Below, in pieces: positions 1 through 5,642 of a stretch of DNA of 5,719 nucleotides. Origin of the DNA: an uncultured Lachnoclostridium sp. (GTDB lineage Bacteria > Bacillota > Clostridia > Lachnospirales > Lachnospiraceae); NCBI GenBank assembly GCA_958425285.1, contig CATZVV010000132.1, positions 1-5,719 of the forward strand, read 5' to 3'. Each line of letters opens with the position of its first letter. Within the stretch, counting starts at the first letter, position 1. The position numbers and the translations under genes are program-made. The notes under the pieces are model-generated. The model was not told where the DNA came from. It did not search any database and saw only the letters and a program-made list of their open reading frames with translations.

Positions 1-173
1 GGAGCAAGACATCTCCCTGGTTTTGATGAGTGGCCAAACGCGCAAGTGGGGTATGGGGCGTTGTGTGTGAGGTCAAGTTTTCCGGTGTGAGCTATCTTTT
101 TAGAGGGCAAATAGGGAATAGAAATCAGAAGGGTAGATTATATTTATATTATAGAAAAAGTCAGGGGGATTCA
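1..173. other. Left-edge region with no recognisable gene
   Basis: No complete gene is visible. Two + strand frames are open from the edge: one ends in TGA at 88-90 (29 codons), the other in TGA at 68-70 (22 codons). Either could be the C-terminus of an upstream gene, but neither peptide is recognisable. Bases 1-100 are about 53% G+C by hand count, against about 31% for 101-200, so the junction near 100 may mark the end of an upstream gene or an inserted piece. No convincing terminator hairpin is seen. An AT-rich patch at 141-155 could hold a -10 box for the next gene, but no matching -35 box was found. Confidence 0.3.
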
Positions 174-662
174 ATGAAAAATATTAACTGGAAGGCTTTA
201 TTGGTAAGTATTGCAATTAGTTTGGGAGCCGGGGCAATTGCCGGGGCTTTAACTTTTGATAGTATGGAGCAGTACAGGAATTTGTACCATCCTCCGCTTT
301 CTCCACCAGGATGGTTATTTCCGATTGTTTGGAGTGTTTTATTTATATTGATGGGGATTTCTTCCTATTTAGTTTACATATCTGATGATAGAGAAAAAAG
401 AGCGGCATTAAAAATTTACATTATTCAACTTATTGTCAATGTGGGATGGTCAATTATCTTTTTTAACTGGCAGGCATATGTACTGGCTTTTGTCTGGCTG
501 TTTCTTCTTTGGTATTTGATTTATCTGACAATGAGGCAGTTCTATCAAATTAACCCGGTCAGCGGACTTTTGTTACTGCCGTATTTATTATGGGTGACAT
601 TTGCCGGATATTTGAATCTGGCAATTGCAATTCACTGGGTAATGGTTAGAGCAAACCTGTAA
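174..662 (+). CDS. tspO: TspO/MBR family membrane protein (tryptophan-rich sensory protein)
   Basis: A 162-residue integral membrane protein of usual TspO length with five predicted hydrophobic helices (about 6-27, 48-69, 79-97, 101-121, 128-152). Family signatures visible are the PPLSPPGW loop at 40-47 entering helix 2 with W53 nearby, the VNVGWS segment at 88-93 in helix 3, and PYLLWVTFAGYLN at 136-148 in helix 5. Known family members bind porphyrins and sterols in a pocket between the helices and are linked to tetrapyrrole handling and stress; the ligand here is not known. The frame is open back to a GTG at 30, but the extra 48 residues are not TspO-like. The ATG at 174 has an AGGGGG ribosome binding site at 163-168 and gives the standard N-terminus. 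No terminator follows, and the next gene's promoter starts 16 bases after the stop, so read-through into that gene is possible. Confidence 0.9.
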   Translation: MKNINWKALLVSIAISLGAGAIAGALTFDSMEQYRNLYHPPLSPPGWLFPIVWSVLFILMGISSYLVYISDDREKRAALKIYIIQLIVNVGWSIIFFNWQAYVLAFVWLFLLWYLIYLTMRQFYQINPVSGLLLLPYLLWVTFAGYLNLAIAIHWVMVRANL

Positions 663-678
663 ATTACTATGTGTTTTA

Positions 679-707
679 TTGACTGATTATTGTGCATGTG
701 TTATAAT
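679..707 (+). promoter_or_regulatory. Sigma-A promoter with extended -10 for the first GH43 gene
   Basis: TTGACT at 679-684 and TATAAT at 702-707 are separated by exactly 17 bases, and a TG at 699-700 makes an extended -10 element. Transcription would begin around 713-715, giving a leader of about 74 bases before the ATG at 788. The near-consensus boxes imply a strong basal promoter. No clear CcpA-type cre site is visible next to it. Confidence 0.8.
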
Positions 708-719
708 TAACGAATAAAA

Positions 720-777
720 ACAGGCATTTATTTAGAATGTTTGCACAATGAAGCCTGTGGTTTATATTAAAGACAGG
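720..777 (+). promoter_or_regulatory. Leader with two competing short stems ahead of the first GH43 gene
   Basis: ACAGGC at 720-725 is complementary to GCCTGT at 753-758. The same strand (CCTGT, 754-758) can instead pair with ACAGG at 773-777, reinforced by TTTA 761-764 with TAAA 768-771. The second stem covers the first bases of the AGGAGG ribosome binding site at 775-780. The two folds exclude each other, so the leader could tune translation. Stems this short can arise by chance in 75 bases, and no known riboswitch is recognised. Confidence 0.35.
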
Positions 778-787
778 AGGAAAGAGT

Positions 788-3019
788 ATGAAATTGACCA
801 AAAAATTAACAGCAGTGGGACTTACTTTGTCGATGGCAACCTCATTGGTTGCAGGTTCTGCAGCAAGTGCAGATGATGTAGTATCTTATACGTATAAGGA
901 TGACTATACTTATGGGTACAGTGGCGGAGTTGTAGCGTACAAAGATGGAGCAAAACAAGATGTAGAGGTGAAAGCTTATAGTGGAGAGACAGATGATCCA
1001 TTTACACCAGAAGAAGAACAGGCATGGGATACGAAAAATCTTGAATTGACACCGGGGTTAACGTATACAACGAGTGATGGTAAAGTAAATAAAATTACGA
1101 GTATGTTGACGAATTGGAATTTTGTTGCCGATCCAACAGCAATTGATAACAGCAATGTAGATGGTAAGCTTTATGTGTATGGAACAACAGAAGGTGTTGA
1201 TTATAAGAGTGGCACAATGCAGAAAAACGGCTATAATAATCATTCCTTAACCATTATGTCTACAAAAGATATGGTGAACTGGACAGATGAGGGATTTTTG
1301 GATAATCTGAATCTGACAAACCTGCCGGAAAGTGCGGATTCATCGGAAAAGGTAAAATGTGGCTGGGGTACAAAAGCATGGGCTCCTTCCGGATTAAGAA
1401 TTGATGGTGATGGTGACGGTGATGACGAGTATTACATATTCTATACAAATGGCGGAGCCGTTGGTTATGTTCAGGGTGAATCGCCGACCGGACCATGGCA
1501 GGATGATCTTGGTAAGGTTCTGTTTAACCAGTCCACTCCTGGTTGTGCAGATGTTAAGTGGTGTTTTGACCCGGCTGTATTGGTAGATAATAAAGGTGAT
1601 GCATATGTCTATTTTGGTGGTGGAGTCTGGGGAGACACAGCAGCAGAATCAGCTGCCCATCCAGATGCTACAGCAGCTCATCCTAAAACCGGTCGTGTGG
1701 CTAAGATTAAATTTGAAGAAGGGACAGGAAAGGTTTTGCTGGATGGAACACCACAGGAGATGGATGCATATTATCTGTTTGAGGATAGTGAGATTAACCA
1801 GTTCCACGATAAGTACTTCTATTCTTATTGCACAAATTTCAAAGTGCCTTCAGGTAATAAATTTACTGGTTCCGGACAGATTGCATGTTATGTTTCCACC
1901 GATCCGATGAATATTACATTTGATCCGGACACACAGGAAAGTACAGATGATTTAAAATATTTAGGTACTATCTTGAAGAATCCAAGTTCTATTTATGGTA
2001 AATCCTATAACAATCATCACCACATGCTATCCTTCAAGAATCATGAATACATATTGTACCACTCCACAGCACTGGAAAACATGCTGTACCATACAACAAA
2101 TGATTACAGATGTTTACATGTGGACGAAATTGATGTCAATAAGGAAACCGATGCAATTACAATTGAGCCTACTTATAAAGGTGCATCACAGATTGAGAAC
2201 TTTATTCCATATCAGACAATCAATGCAACAACAACAGCATATAGTGCTGGTGTGAAATCTGCAAAATCTGATGCTGCAGAAGCAATGGTTCTTGACAAAA
2301 TTCATACCGGTGACTGGACACAAATCAGTGGTGTTGACTTTGGTGAGACAGGGGCAGCAAAAGTTGCTGCTGAAATTGCGTCAACAACTGAAGAAGGTGC
2401 AGTCGAGGTGTTTATAGATGACCCTACAGTTGGAACAAATAAAATTGCAACATTAAGCGTAAAAAATACAGGCGAAGAGACTTATGAATCGGTTGAAACA
2501 GAAATTGCAGGAAAAGTGACGGGTGTACATGATGTATTCTTTGTATTCCGTGGTTCGGATTATAGAGTATCTACATGGACATTTACTGAGAAAACAGCTG
2601 AAGTAACACCTACCCCAGGTGCATCTGCAGTTCCGGTGACATCAGCAACACCAGCACCGACTACACCAGTATCTGTATCACCGGCACCAACGGCAAGTGT
2701 TGCTCCTGCAGAAGAGAAGGTTGCTGTTGCAAAGCCTGCTATTAAGAGTGTAAAGAATGTAAAAGGTAAAAAAGCGCAGGTTACGTTGAAGAAAAAAGTA
2801 AAGGATGCAAATGGTTATGAAGTTCGTTATTCGTTGAAGAAAAATATGAAGTCTGCAAAGAAAGTAACGATTAAAAAAGCAACTACCTTAAAGACAACAA
2901 TTAAGAAGCTCAAGAAAAAGAAAACATACTATATTCAGGCAAGAGCTTATAAGACGGTAGAAGGAAAGAAATATTACAGTAATTGGAGTAATAAGAAGAA
3001 AATTAAGATTAAGAAATAA
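788..3019 (+). CDS. Secreted family 43 glycoside hydrolase with CBM6-like module and basic C-terminal domain
   Basis: A 743-residue exported enzyme, probably an arabinofuranosidase or xylosidase acting on arabinoxylan or arabinan outside the cell. The start is set by AGGAGG at 775-780. Residues 1-28 form a signal peptide (KLTKK, hydrophobic core, ASA cut before D29). Residues 29-75 are a Tyr-rich stretch absent from the paralogue. The five-bladed GH43 propeller spans about 80-465: likely catalytic base D115 (VADPT), pKa-tuning D261 (FDPAVL), likely general acid E332 (FEDSEINQF), and a late HHHM motif at 410-413 as in relatives. An acidic DGDGDGDDE loop lies at 206-214. Residues about 468-600 resemble CBM6 (GDW at 508-510, GVDFGETGA, STWTF), but the usual EAE start reads NAT. 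A Pro/Thr/Ser linker (about 605-645) leads to a fibronectin-III-like domain with 33 Lys in the last 95 residues. It lacks LPXTG and a dockerin. It appears to be a single-gene unit with its own promoter and terminator. The exact substrate cannot be read from sequence. Confidence 0.88.
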   Translation: MKLTKKLTAVGLTLSMATSLVAGSAASADDVVSYTYKDDYTYGYSGGVVAYKDGAKQDVEVKAYSGETDDPFTPEEEQAWDTKNLELTPGLTYTTSDGKVNKITSMLTNWNFVADPTAIDNSNVDGKLYVYGTTEGVDYKSGTMQKNGYNNHSLTIMSTKDMVNWTDEGFLDNLNLTNLPESADSSEKVKCGWGTKAWAPSGLRIDGDGDGDDEYYIFYTNGGAVGYVQGESPTGPWQDDLGKVLFNQSTPGCADVKWCFDPAVLVDNKGDAYVYFGGGVWGDTAAESAAHPDATAAHPKTGRVAKIKFEEGTGKVLLDGTPQEMDAYYLFEDSEINQFHDKYFYSYCTNFKVPSGNKFTGSGQIACYVSTDPMNITFDPDTQESTDDLKYLGTILKNPSSIYGKSYNNHHHMLSFKNHEYILYHSTALENMLYHTTNDYRCLHVDEIDVNKETDAITIEPTYKGASQIENFIPYQTINATTTAYSAGVKSAKSDAAEAMVLDKIHTGDWTQISGVDFGETGAAKVAAEIASTTEEGAVEVFIDDPTVGTNKIATLSVKNTGEETYESVETEIAGKVTGVHDVFFVFRGSDYRVSTWTFTEKTAEVTPTPGASAVPVTSATPAPTTPVSVSPAPTASVAPAEEKVAVAKPAIKSVKNVKGKKAQVTLKKKVKDANGYEVRYSLKKNMKSAKKVTIKKATTLKTTIKKLKKKKTYYIQARAYKTVEGKKYYSNWSNKKKIKIKK
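2657..3019 (+). repeat. Copy 1 of a 363-bp repeated 3' module (linker end plus basic domain)
   Basis: These 363 bases, including the stop codon, align without gaps to 5068-5430. A hand count finds 30 base differences (about 92% identity), of which only 5 change the amino acid (Ala/Thr, Asp/Gly, Thr/Ala, Ile/Val, Glu/Asp). The module encodes the last 120 residues: the end of the Pro/Thr/Ser linker and the Lys-rich fibronectin-III-like domain. The upstream catalytic parts of the two genes are far less alike. Confidence 0.93.
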
Positions 3020-3066
3020 TTTATTTAAGTTTATGGAGAAGGGTTTAATTTGTATAACAGGTAAGG

Positions 3067-3103
3067 AAAACGAAGATGTGGTTAGTTCACATCTTCGTTT
3101 TTT
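3067..3103 (+). terminator. Intrinsic terminator of the first GH43 gene
   Basis: A perfect 14-bp stem (AAAACGAAGATGTG at 3067-3080 with its complement at 3088-3101) closes a 7-base loop and runs into six T residues at 3098-3103. It lies 48 bases after the stop codon. The A run on the 5' side means it could also stop transcription coming from the right. Confidence 0.93.
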
Positions 3104-3129
3104 GGGGGTGCCGAAAAATATCTATTTGA

Positions 3130-3191
3130 AAGCAAGTTTTTCAGTTATATCTTTTTAGAAAAATAAAAGATTCTTTTAGTAAAGCTTGCTT
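3130..3191. repeat. Nested dyad upstream of the second GH43 gene
   Basis: AAGCAAG at 3130-3136 and CTTGCTT at 3185-3191 are perfect inverted arms. Inside them ATCTTTT at 3149-3155 and AAAAGAT at 3165-3171 form a second inverted pair with almost the same centre (about 3160). The bases between the arms match poorly. The outer right arm touches the candidate -35 box at 3190. It lies between the previous terminator and the promoter, so it could be a protein-binding or DNA-structure element rather than RNA. The region is very AT-rich, which raises the chance of accidental symmetry. Confidence 0.4.
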
Positions 3192-3218
3192 GATTGATTT
3201 AGGGGAATATGTTAAGAT
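3190..3218 (+). promoter_or_regulatory. Candidate sigma-A promoter for the second GH43 gene
   Basis: TTGATT at 3190-3195 and TAAGAT at 3213-3218 have a 17-base spacer, which would start transcription near 3225 and leave a leader of about 35 bases. A better-looking TATAAT lies at 3230-3235 but has no acceptable -35 box at 16-18 bases and no TG extension. Which of the two is used is uncertain. A promoter in this gap is expected because a strong terminator closes the previous gene. Confidence 0.45.
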
Positions 3219-3258
3219 AAATCATATATTATAATTACATTGATTAGGAGGACAAGCG

Positions 3259-5430
3259 ATGAGAAAGAAGGCAAAAAGTGTTGGAGCAATATTGACTGCA
3301 TCTGCAGTAGCTTTGACAACAATTTTTACGATGGGACCAACAGAAACTGTAAAATCTGCTGATGAGATTGAAAAAGATCCATATGTAATTGCAGAAGATC
3401 AGGCACAAGCATACAATACAGAGAATTTGCAGCTTACAAAAGGTCTTACGTACACAAAAGATGGAAAAGAAATTGAAGTAACAGGAGCCATTGATACGCA
3501 GAGTTTTTGTGCAGACCCTACCTGCATGGAAGTAGACGGAAAAATCTATGTATATGGAACAACAGATCAGAGATCCTATCAGAAGACTTCAAGTACTACA
3601 ACAAATAACAGAGAAGATGGTCCGGTTGTTGCAAATAAGTATCAGACGAAAAAGCTGTCTATTTTCTCCAGTTCTGATTTGGTTAACTGGACGGATGAGG
3701 GTTTCATTGATATGGAAAAAGTATTTTCCGACAGTGGGGTAGCTGCCAGTTCTGCATGGGCATGGAATTCATGGGCTCCTACTGCATTGAAGTATGATTG
3801 TGACGGCGATGGTAAGGATGAGTATTATATCTTCTTTACAAATGGCGGAGATGTTGGGTACGTAAAAGGTGAAACTCCAACTGGTCCATGGAAAGATGAG
3901 TTGGGTAAGTTATTGATTAAAAAATCAGAGATCCCAAATGGAATGGGAGATGGTATTATTTGGAACTTTGACCCGGCAGTATTATTGGATAATAAAGGAG
4001 ATGCTTATATCTACTGGGGAGGTGGAAATGGTGATACGCCTGAAACAAGAAAACACCCGAAGACATCCCGTTCCTGTAAATTGATTATTAGTGAAGATAA
4101 AGTGGAACTGGACTGGGATACGATTACGGAACTGGATTCCTATTATCATTTTGAAGATAATGAAATTAACCAGTTCGGGGATAAATATGTTTATACATAT
4201 TGCGCAAACTGGAATGTACCGGCTGGAAACCAGTATATTAAAGACGGAAGCGTTTCGATTGTAGGATATGTTTCAGACGATCCGTTAAATGTTACATCAG
4301 ATCCTGAAAACTATCAGGAAGGTGATCCGAAGTTTATCGGAAAGATTCTGAAAAATCCGGGAAGTGAGTTGTTTGATGAATATTATAACAACCATCACCA
4401 TATGTTTGAGTTCAAAGATAAATATTATATGTTGTATCATACAACAGCTTTGGATCAATTCCTTTATAAAGACGATTATGCTGCTGAAGGTAAGAAGTCC
4501 TTATCCTACAGAAATCTGCATCTTGATGAAATTCAGGTAGATGTTGAAGGTGACAATCCAACGATTGATGTAAAACCAAGCTATGAGGGTCCGGAACAGG
4601 TAGGAAAATTTAATCCGTATCAGACAATTAATGCAACAACTCAGAGTCATCAGGGTGGTATTTCTACAAAGGTATTAGATGATGGTAATGTTGTAGTAGA
4701 TAAGATTGATACCGGTGACTGGACAAGAATTGATGGTGTTGATTTTGGAGAGACCGGAGCAGTCAAATTGGATGCTACTGTTGCTTCTGAAACAACAGAA
4801 GGTTCTATCGAAGTATATTTGGATGAGGCACTGACCGGTACAAAAATTGCTACATTGGCATTAAAAGATACAGGTGCAGATACTTATGAAACGTTATCCG
4901 CTAACCTGGATAAAGTAACAGGTGTGCATGATGTGTATTTTGTATTCCGCGGTGTTGGATATAATGTAGCTACATGGACATTTACAGAGGAAGAAAAAAC
5001 ACCTGATGTAACTCCATCAGCAGCACCTTCAGCATCTGCTACACCAGTACCTTCTACAGCACCAGTACCGACTACGCCGGTATCTGTATCACCGGCACCA
5101 ACGGCAAGTGTTGCTCCAGCAGAAGAGAAGGTTACTGTTGCAAAGCCTGCTATTAAGAGTGTAAAGAATGTAAAAGGTAAAAAAGCACAGGTTACATTGA
5201 AGAAAAAGGTAAAAGGTGCGAATGGTTATGAAGTTCGTTATTCTTTAAAGAAAAACATGAAGTCTGCAAAGAAAGTAACGATTAAAAAAGCAGCTACCTT
5301 AAAGACAACAATTAAAAAGCTTAAGAAAAAGAAAACATATTATGTTCAGGCAAGAGCTTACAAAACTGTGGATGGTAAGAAATACTACAGTAATTGGAGT
5401 AATAAGAAAAAAATTAAAATAAAAAAATAG
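3259..5430 (+). CDS. Secreted family 43 glycoside hydrolase, paralogue of the preceding gene
   Basis: A 723-residue exported enzyme with the same order of parts as its neighbour. The ATG follows AGGAGG at 3246-3251 by seven bases. Residues 1-34 look like a signal peptide (RKKAK, hydrophobic core, probable cut after KSA-34; Lys at -3 is unusual, so the cut is uncertain). The GH43 propeller covers about 50-445: likely base D86 (CADPT), D238 (FDPAVL), likely acid E299 (FEDNEINQF), HHHM at 379-382, and an acidic DCDGDGKDE loop at 180-188. A CBM6-like module follows (about 449-576; GDW 486-488, GVDFGETGA, ATWTF), again with NAT in place of EAE. A Pro/Ala/Thr/Ser linker (about 581-625) joins the Lys-rich fibronectin-III-like domain. 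The part before the linker looks roughly half identical to the neighbour by eye, so specificity may differ. It lacks the neighbour's Tyr-rich N-terminal stretch but carries extra residues (about 106-128) after the first blade. The expected role is arabinoxylan or arabinan side-chain removal, but xylosidase or other GH43 activity is equally open. Confidence 0.88.
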   Translation: MRKKAKSVGAILTASAVALTTIFTMGPTETVKSADEIEKDPYVIAEDQAQAYNTENLQLTKGLTYTKDGKEIEVTGAIDTQSFCADPTCMEVDGKIYVYGTTDQRSYQKTSSTTTNNREDGPVVANKYQTKKLSIFSSSDLVNWTDEGFIDMEKVFSDSGVAASSAWAWNSWAPTALKYDCDGDGKDEYYIFFTNGGDVGYVKGETPTGPWKDELGKLLIKKSEIPNGMGDGIIWNFDPAVLLDNKGDAYIYWGGGNGDTPETRKHPKTSRSCKLIISEDKVELDWDTITELDSYYHFEDNEINQFGDKYVYTYCANWNVPAGNQYIKDGSVSIVGYVSDDPLNVTSDPENYQEGDPKFIGKILKNPGSELFDEYYNNHHHMFEFKDKYYMLYHTTALDQFLYKDDYAAEGKKSLSYRNLHLDEIQVDVEGDNPTIDVKPSYEGPEQVGKFNPYQTINATTQSHQGGISTKVLDDGNVVVDKIDTGDWTRIDGVDFGETGAVKLDATVASETTEGSIEVYLDEALTGTKIATLALKDTGADTYETLSANLDKVTGVHDVYFVFRGVGYNVATWTFTEEEKTPDVTPSAAPSASATPVPSTAPVPTTPVSVSPAPTASVAPAEEKVTVAKPAIKSVKNVKGKKAQVTLKKKVKGANGYEVRYSLKKNMKSAKKVTIKKAATLKTTIKKLKKKKTYYVQARAYKTVDGKKYYSNWSNKKKIKIKK
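5068..5430 (+). repeat. Copy 2 of the 363-bp repeated 3' module
   Basis: Partner of 2657-3019, ungapped, with 30 differences of which 25 are silent. Many silent changes here turn AAG into AAA, and the copy ends in an A7 run just before the TAG stop. Confidence 0.93.
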
Positions 5431-5440
5431 GTAATTGTAA

Positions 5441-5452
5441 AGCTAATTAGCT
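5441..5452. repeat. Perfect 12-bp palindrome after the second GH43 gene
   Basis: AGCTAATTAGCT is fully self-complementary. TAAAGC at 5438-5443 can alternatively pair with GCTTTA at 5457-5462, at the foot of the terminator. It lies 10 bases after the stop codon. It may be part of the 3' end structure or an operator; no function can be assigned. Confidence 0.4.
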
Positions 5453-5461
5453 GTACGCTTT

Positions 5462-5512
5462 AAAAGGACTGTCCACTGGCGATTATAAATTGTTCGTGTG
5501 GCAGTTCTTTTT
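5462..5512 (+). terminator. Intrinsic terminator of the second GH43 gene
   Basis: The arm at 5462-5476 (AAAAGGACTGTCCAC) pairs with 5498-5511 (GTGGCAGTTCTTTT) with one bulged T and one G-U pair, closing a 21-base loop and followed by a T run at 5508-5512. It starts about 30 bases after the stop. The stem is less perfect than the first terminator but has the right layout. Confidence 0.82.
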
Positions 5513-5528
5513 GAATGCAAAAACCGGC

Positions 5529-5557
5529 TTGACAATGTGAAAAAAAAATGCTATAGT
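5529..5557 (+). promoter_or_regulatory. Consensus sigma-A promoter for the DUF2325-like gene
   Basis: A perfect TTGACA at 5529-5534 and TATAGT at 5552-5557 are spaced by 17 bases, with a run of A in the spacer. Transcription is expected to begin around 5563-5565, right at the first operator-like repeat, giving a leader of about 80 bases. Confidence 0.85.
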
Positions 5558-5564
5558 AAAAAAA

Positions 5565-5580
5565 GTTAGCAATAACTAAC
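5565..5580. promoter_or_regulatory. Operator-like inverted repeat, copy 1, at the transcription start
   Basis: GTTAG and CTAAC arms flank six bases (CAATAA); the flanking A5564 and T5581 extend the symmetry by one pair. It sits at the predicted transcription start, where a bound repressor would block initiation. GTTAG/CTAAC half sites resemble operators of DtxR/IdeR/MntR-type metal regulators, but the regulator is not in the window and this link is inference. Confidence 0.6.
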
Positions 5581-5581
5581 T

Positions 5582-5638
5582 GGTGGCAAAAGCCGCCTTG
5601 CTAAACCTGAAAGGTTAGCATTGACTAACGAAGGAGGC
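5582..5638 (+). promoter_or_regulatory. Structured leader that can hide the ribosome binding site
   Basis: Several stems can form: GGTGGC 5582-5587 with GCCGCC 5592-5597 around an AAAA loop; GCTAAACC 5600-5607 with GGTTAGC 5613-5619 (one bulged A); and GCCGCCTT 5592-5599 with AAGGAGGC 5631-5638 (one G-A mismatch), which would cover the Shine-Dalgarno sequence. The first and third exclude each other because both use GCCGCC, so the leader has an on/off layout. It matches no riboswitch class I recognise, and the operator repeats contribute part of the complementarity. Confidence 0.4.
5614..5629. promoter_or_regulatory. Operator-like inverted repeat, copy 2, beside the ribosome binding site
   Basis: GTTAG and CTAAC arms flank CATTGA. 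The 16 bases match copy 1 at 14 positions (shared pattern GTTAGCAnTnACTAAC). It begins 49 bases after copy 1 and ends one base before the AAGGAGG ribosome binding site. A protein bound here could act as a transcription roadblock. Confidence 0.55.
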
Positions 5639-5642
5639 TTGT

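Noticed and set aside
30..173. A longer TspO starting at GTG 30
   Set aside because: The extra 48 residues do not resemble TspO, span the GC-rich to AT-rich change, and the ATG at 174 has a good ribosome binding site and the standard family N-terminus.
1058..1496. Two reverse-strand open frames (1058-1243 and 1260-1496)
   Set aside because: They lie opposite the GH43 gene, have His/Ile-rich unlikely compositions and no ribosome binding site; they are shadows of the real frame.
1648..1683. Duplicated AAHP residues in the first GH43 enzyme (residues 289-292 and 296-299)
   Set aside because: The copies use different codons and lie in a surface loop that varies between the paralogues; too short to support a real duplication.
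1401..2255. Forward open frames in an alternate phase inside the first GH43 gene (1401-1586, 1596-1910, 1995-2255)
   Set aside because: They lie within a well-supported GH43 frame, give Met/Gln/Leu-rich peptides without family character, and need no frameshift explanation because the main frame is intact.
2597..2715. Pro/Thr/Ser/Ala linker as a tandem repeat or CRISPR-like array
   Set aside because: The repeats are short irregular codon patterns (CCA/GCA/ACA) encoding a flexible linker, without fixed repeat or spacer lengths.
3127..3143. CcpA cre site at TGAAA-N7-TTTCA
   Set aside because: It breaks the cre consensus TGWAANCGNTNWCA at several positions, lacks the central CG and lies well upstream of the candidate promoter.
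3230..3235. TATAAT as the -10 box of the second GH43 promoter
   Set aside because: The hexamer is perfect but no -35 box occurs at 16-18 bases and there is no TG extension; kept only as an alternative to the TTGATT-N17-TAAGAT pair.
3548..3742. Alternate-phase open frame inside the second GH43 gene
   Set aside because: It is within the catalytic domain frame with no independent start signal; shadow of the real gene.
788..5430. A mobile element or composite transposon formed by the repeated gene pair
   Set aside because: No transposase, terminal inverted repeats or target duplications are seen; the similarity is confined to coding sequence and fits ordinary tandem gene duplication.
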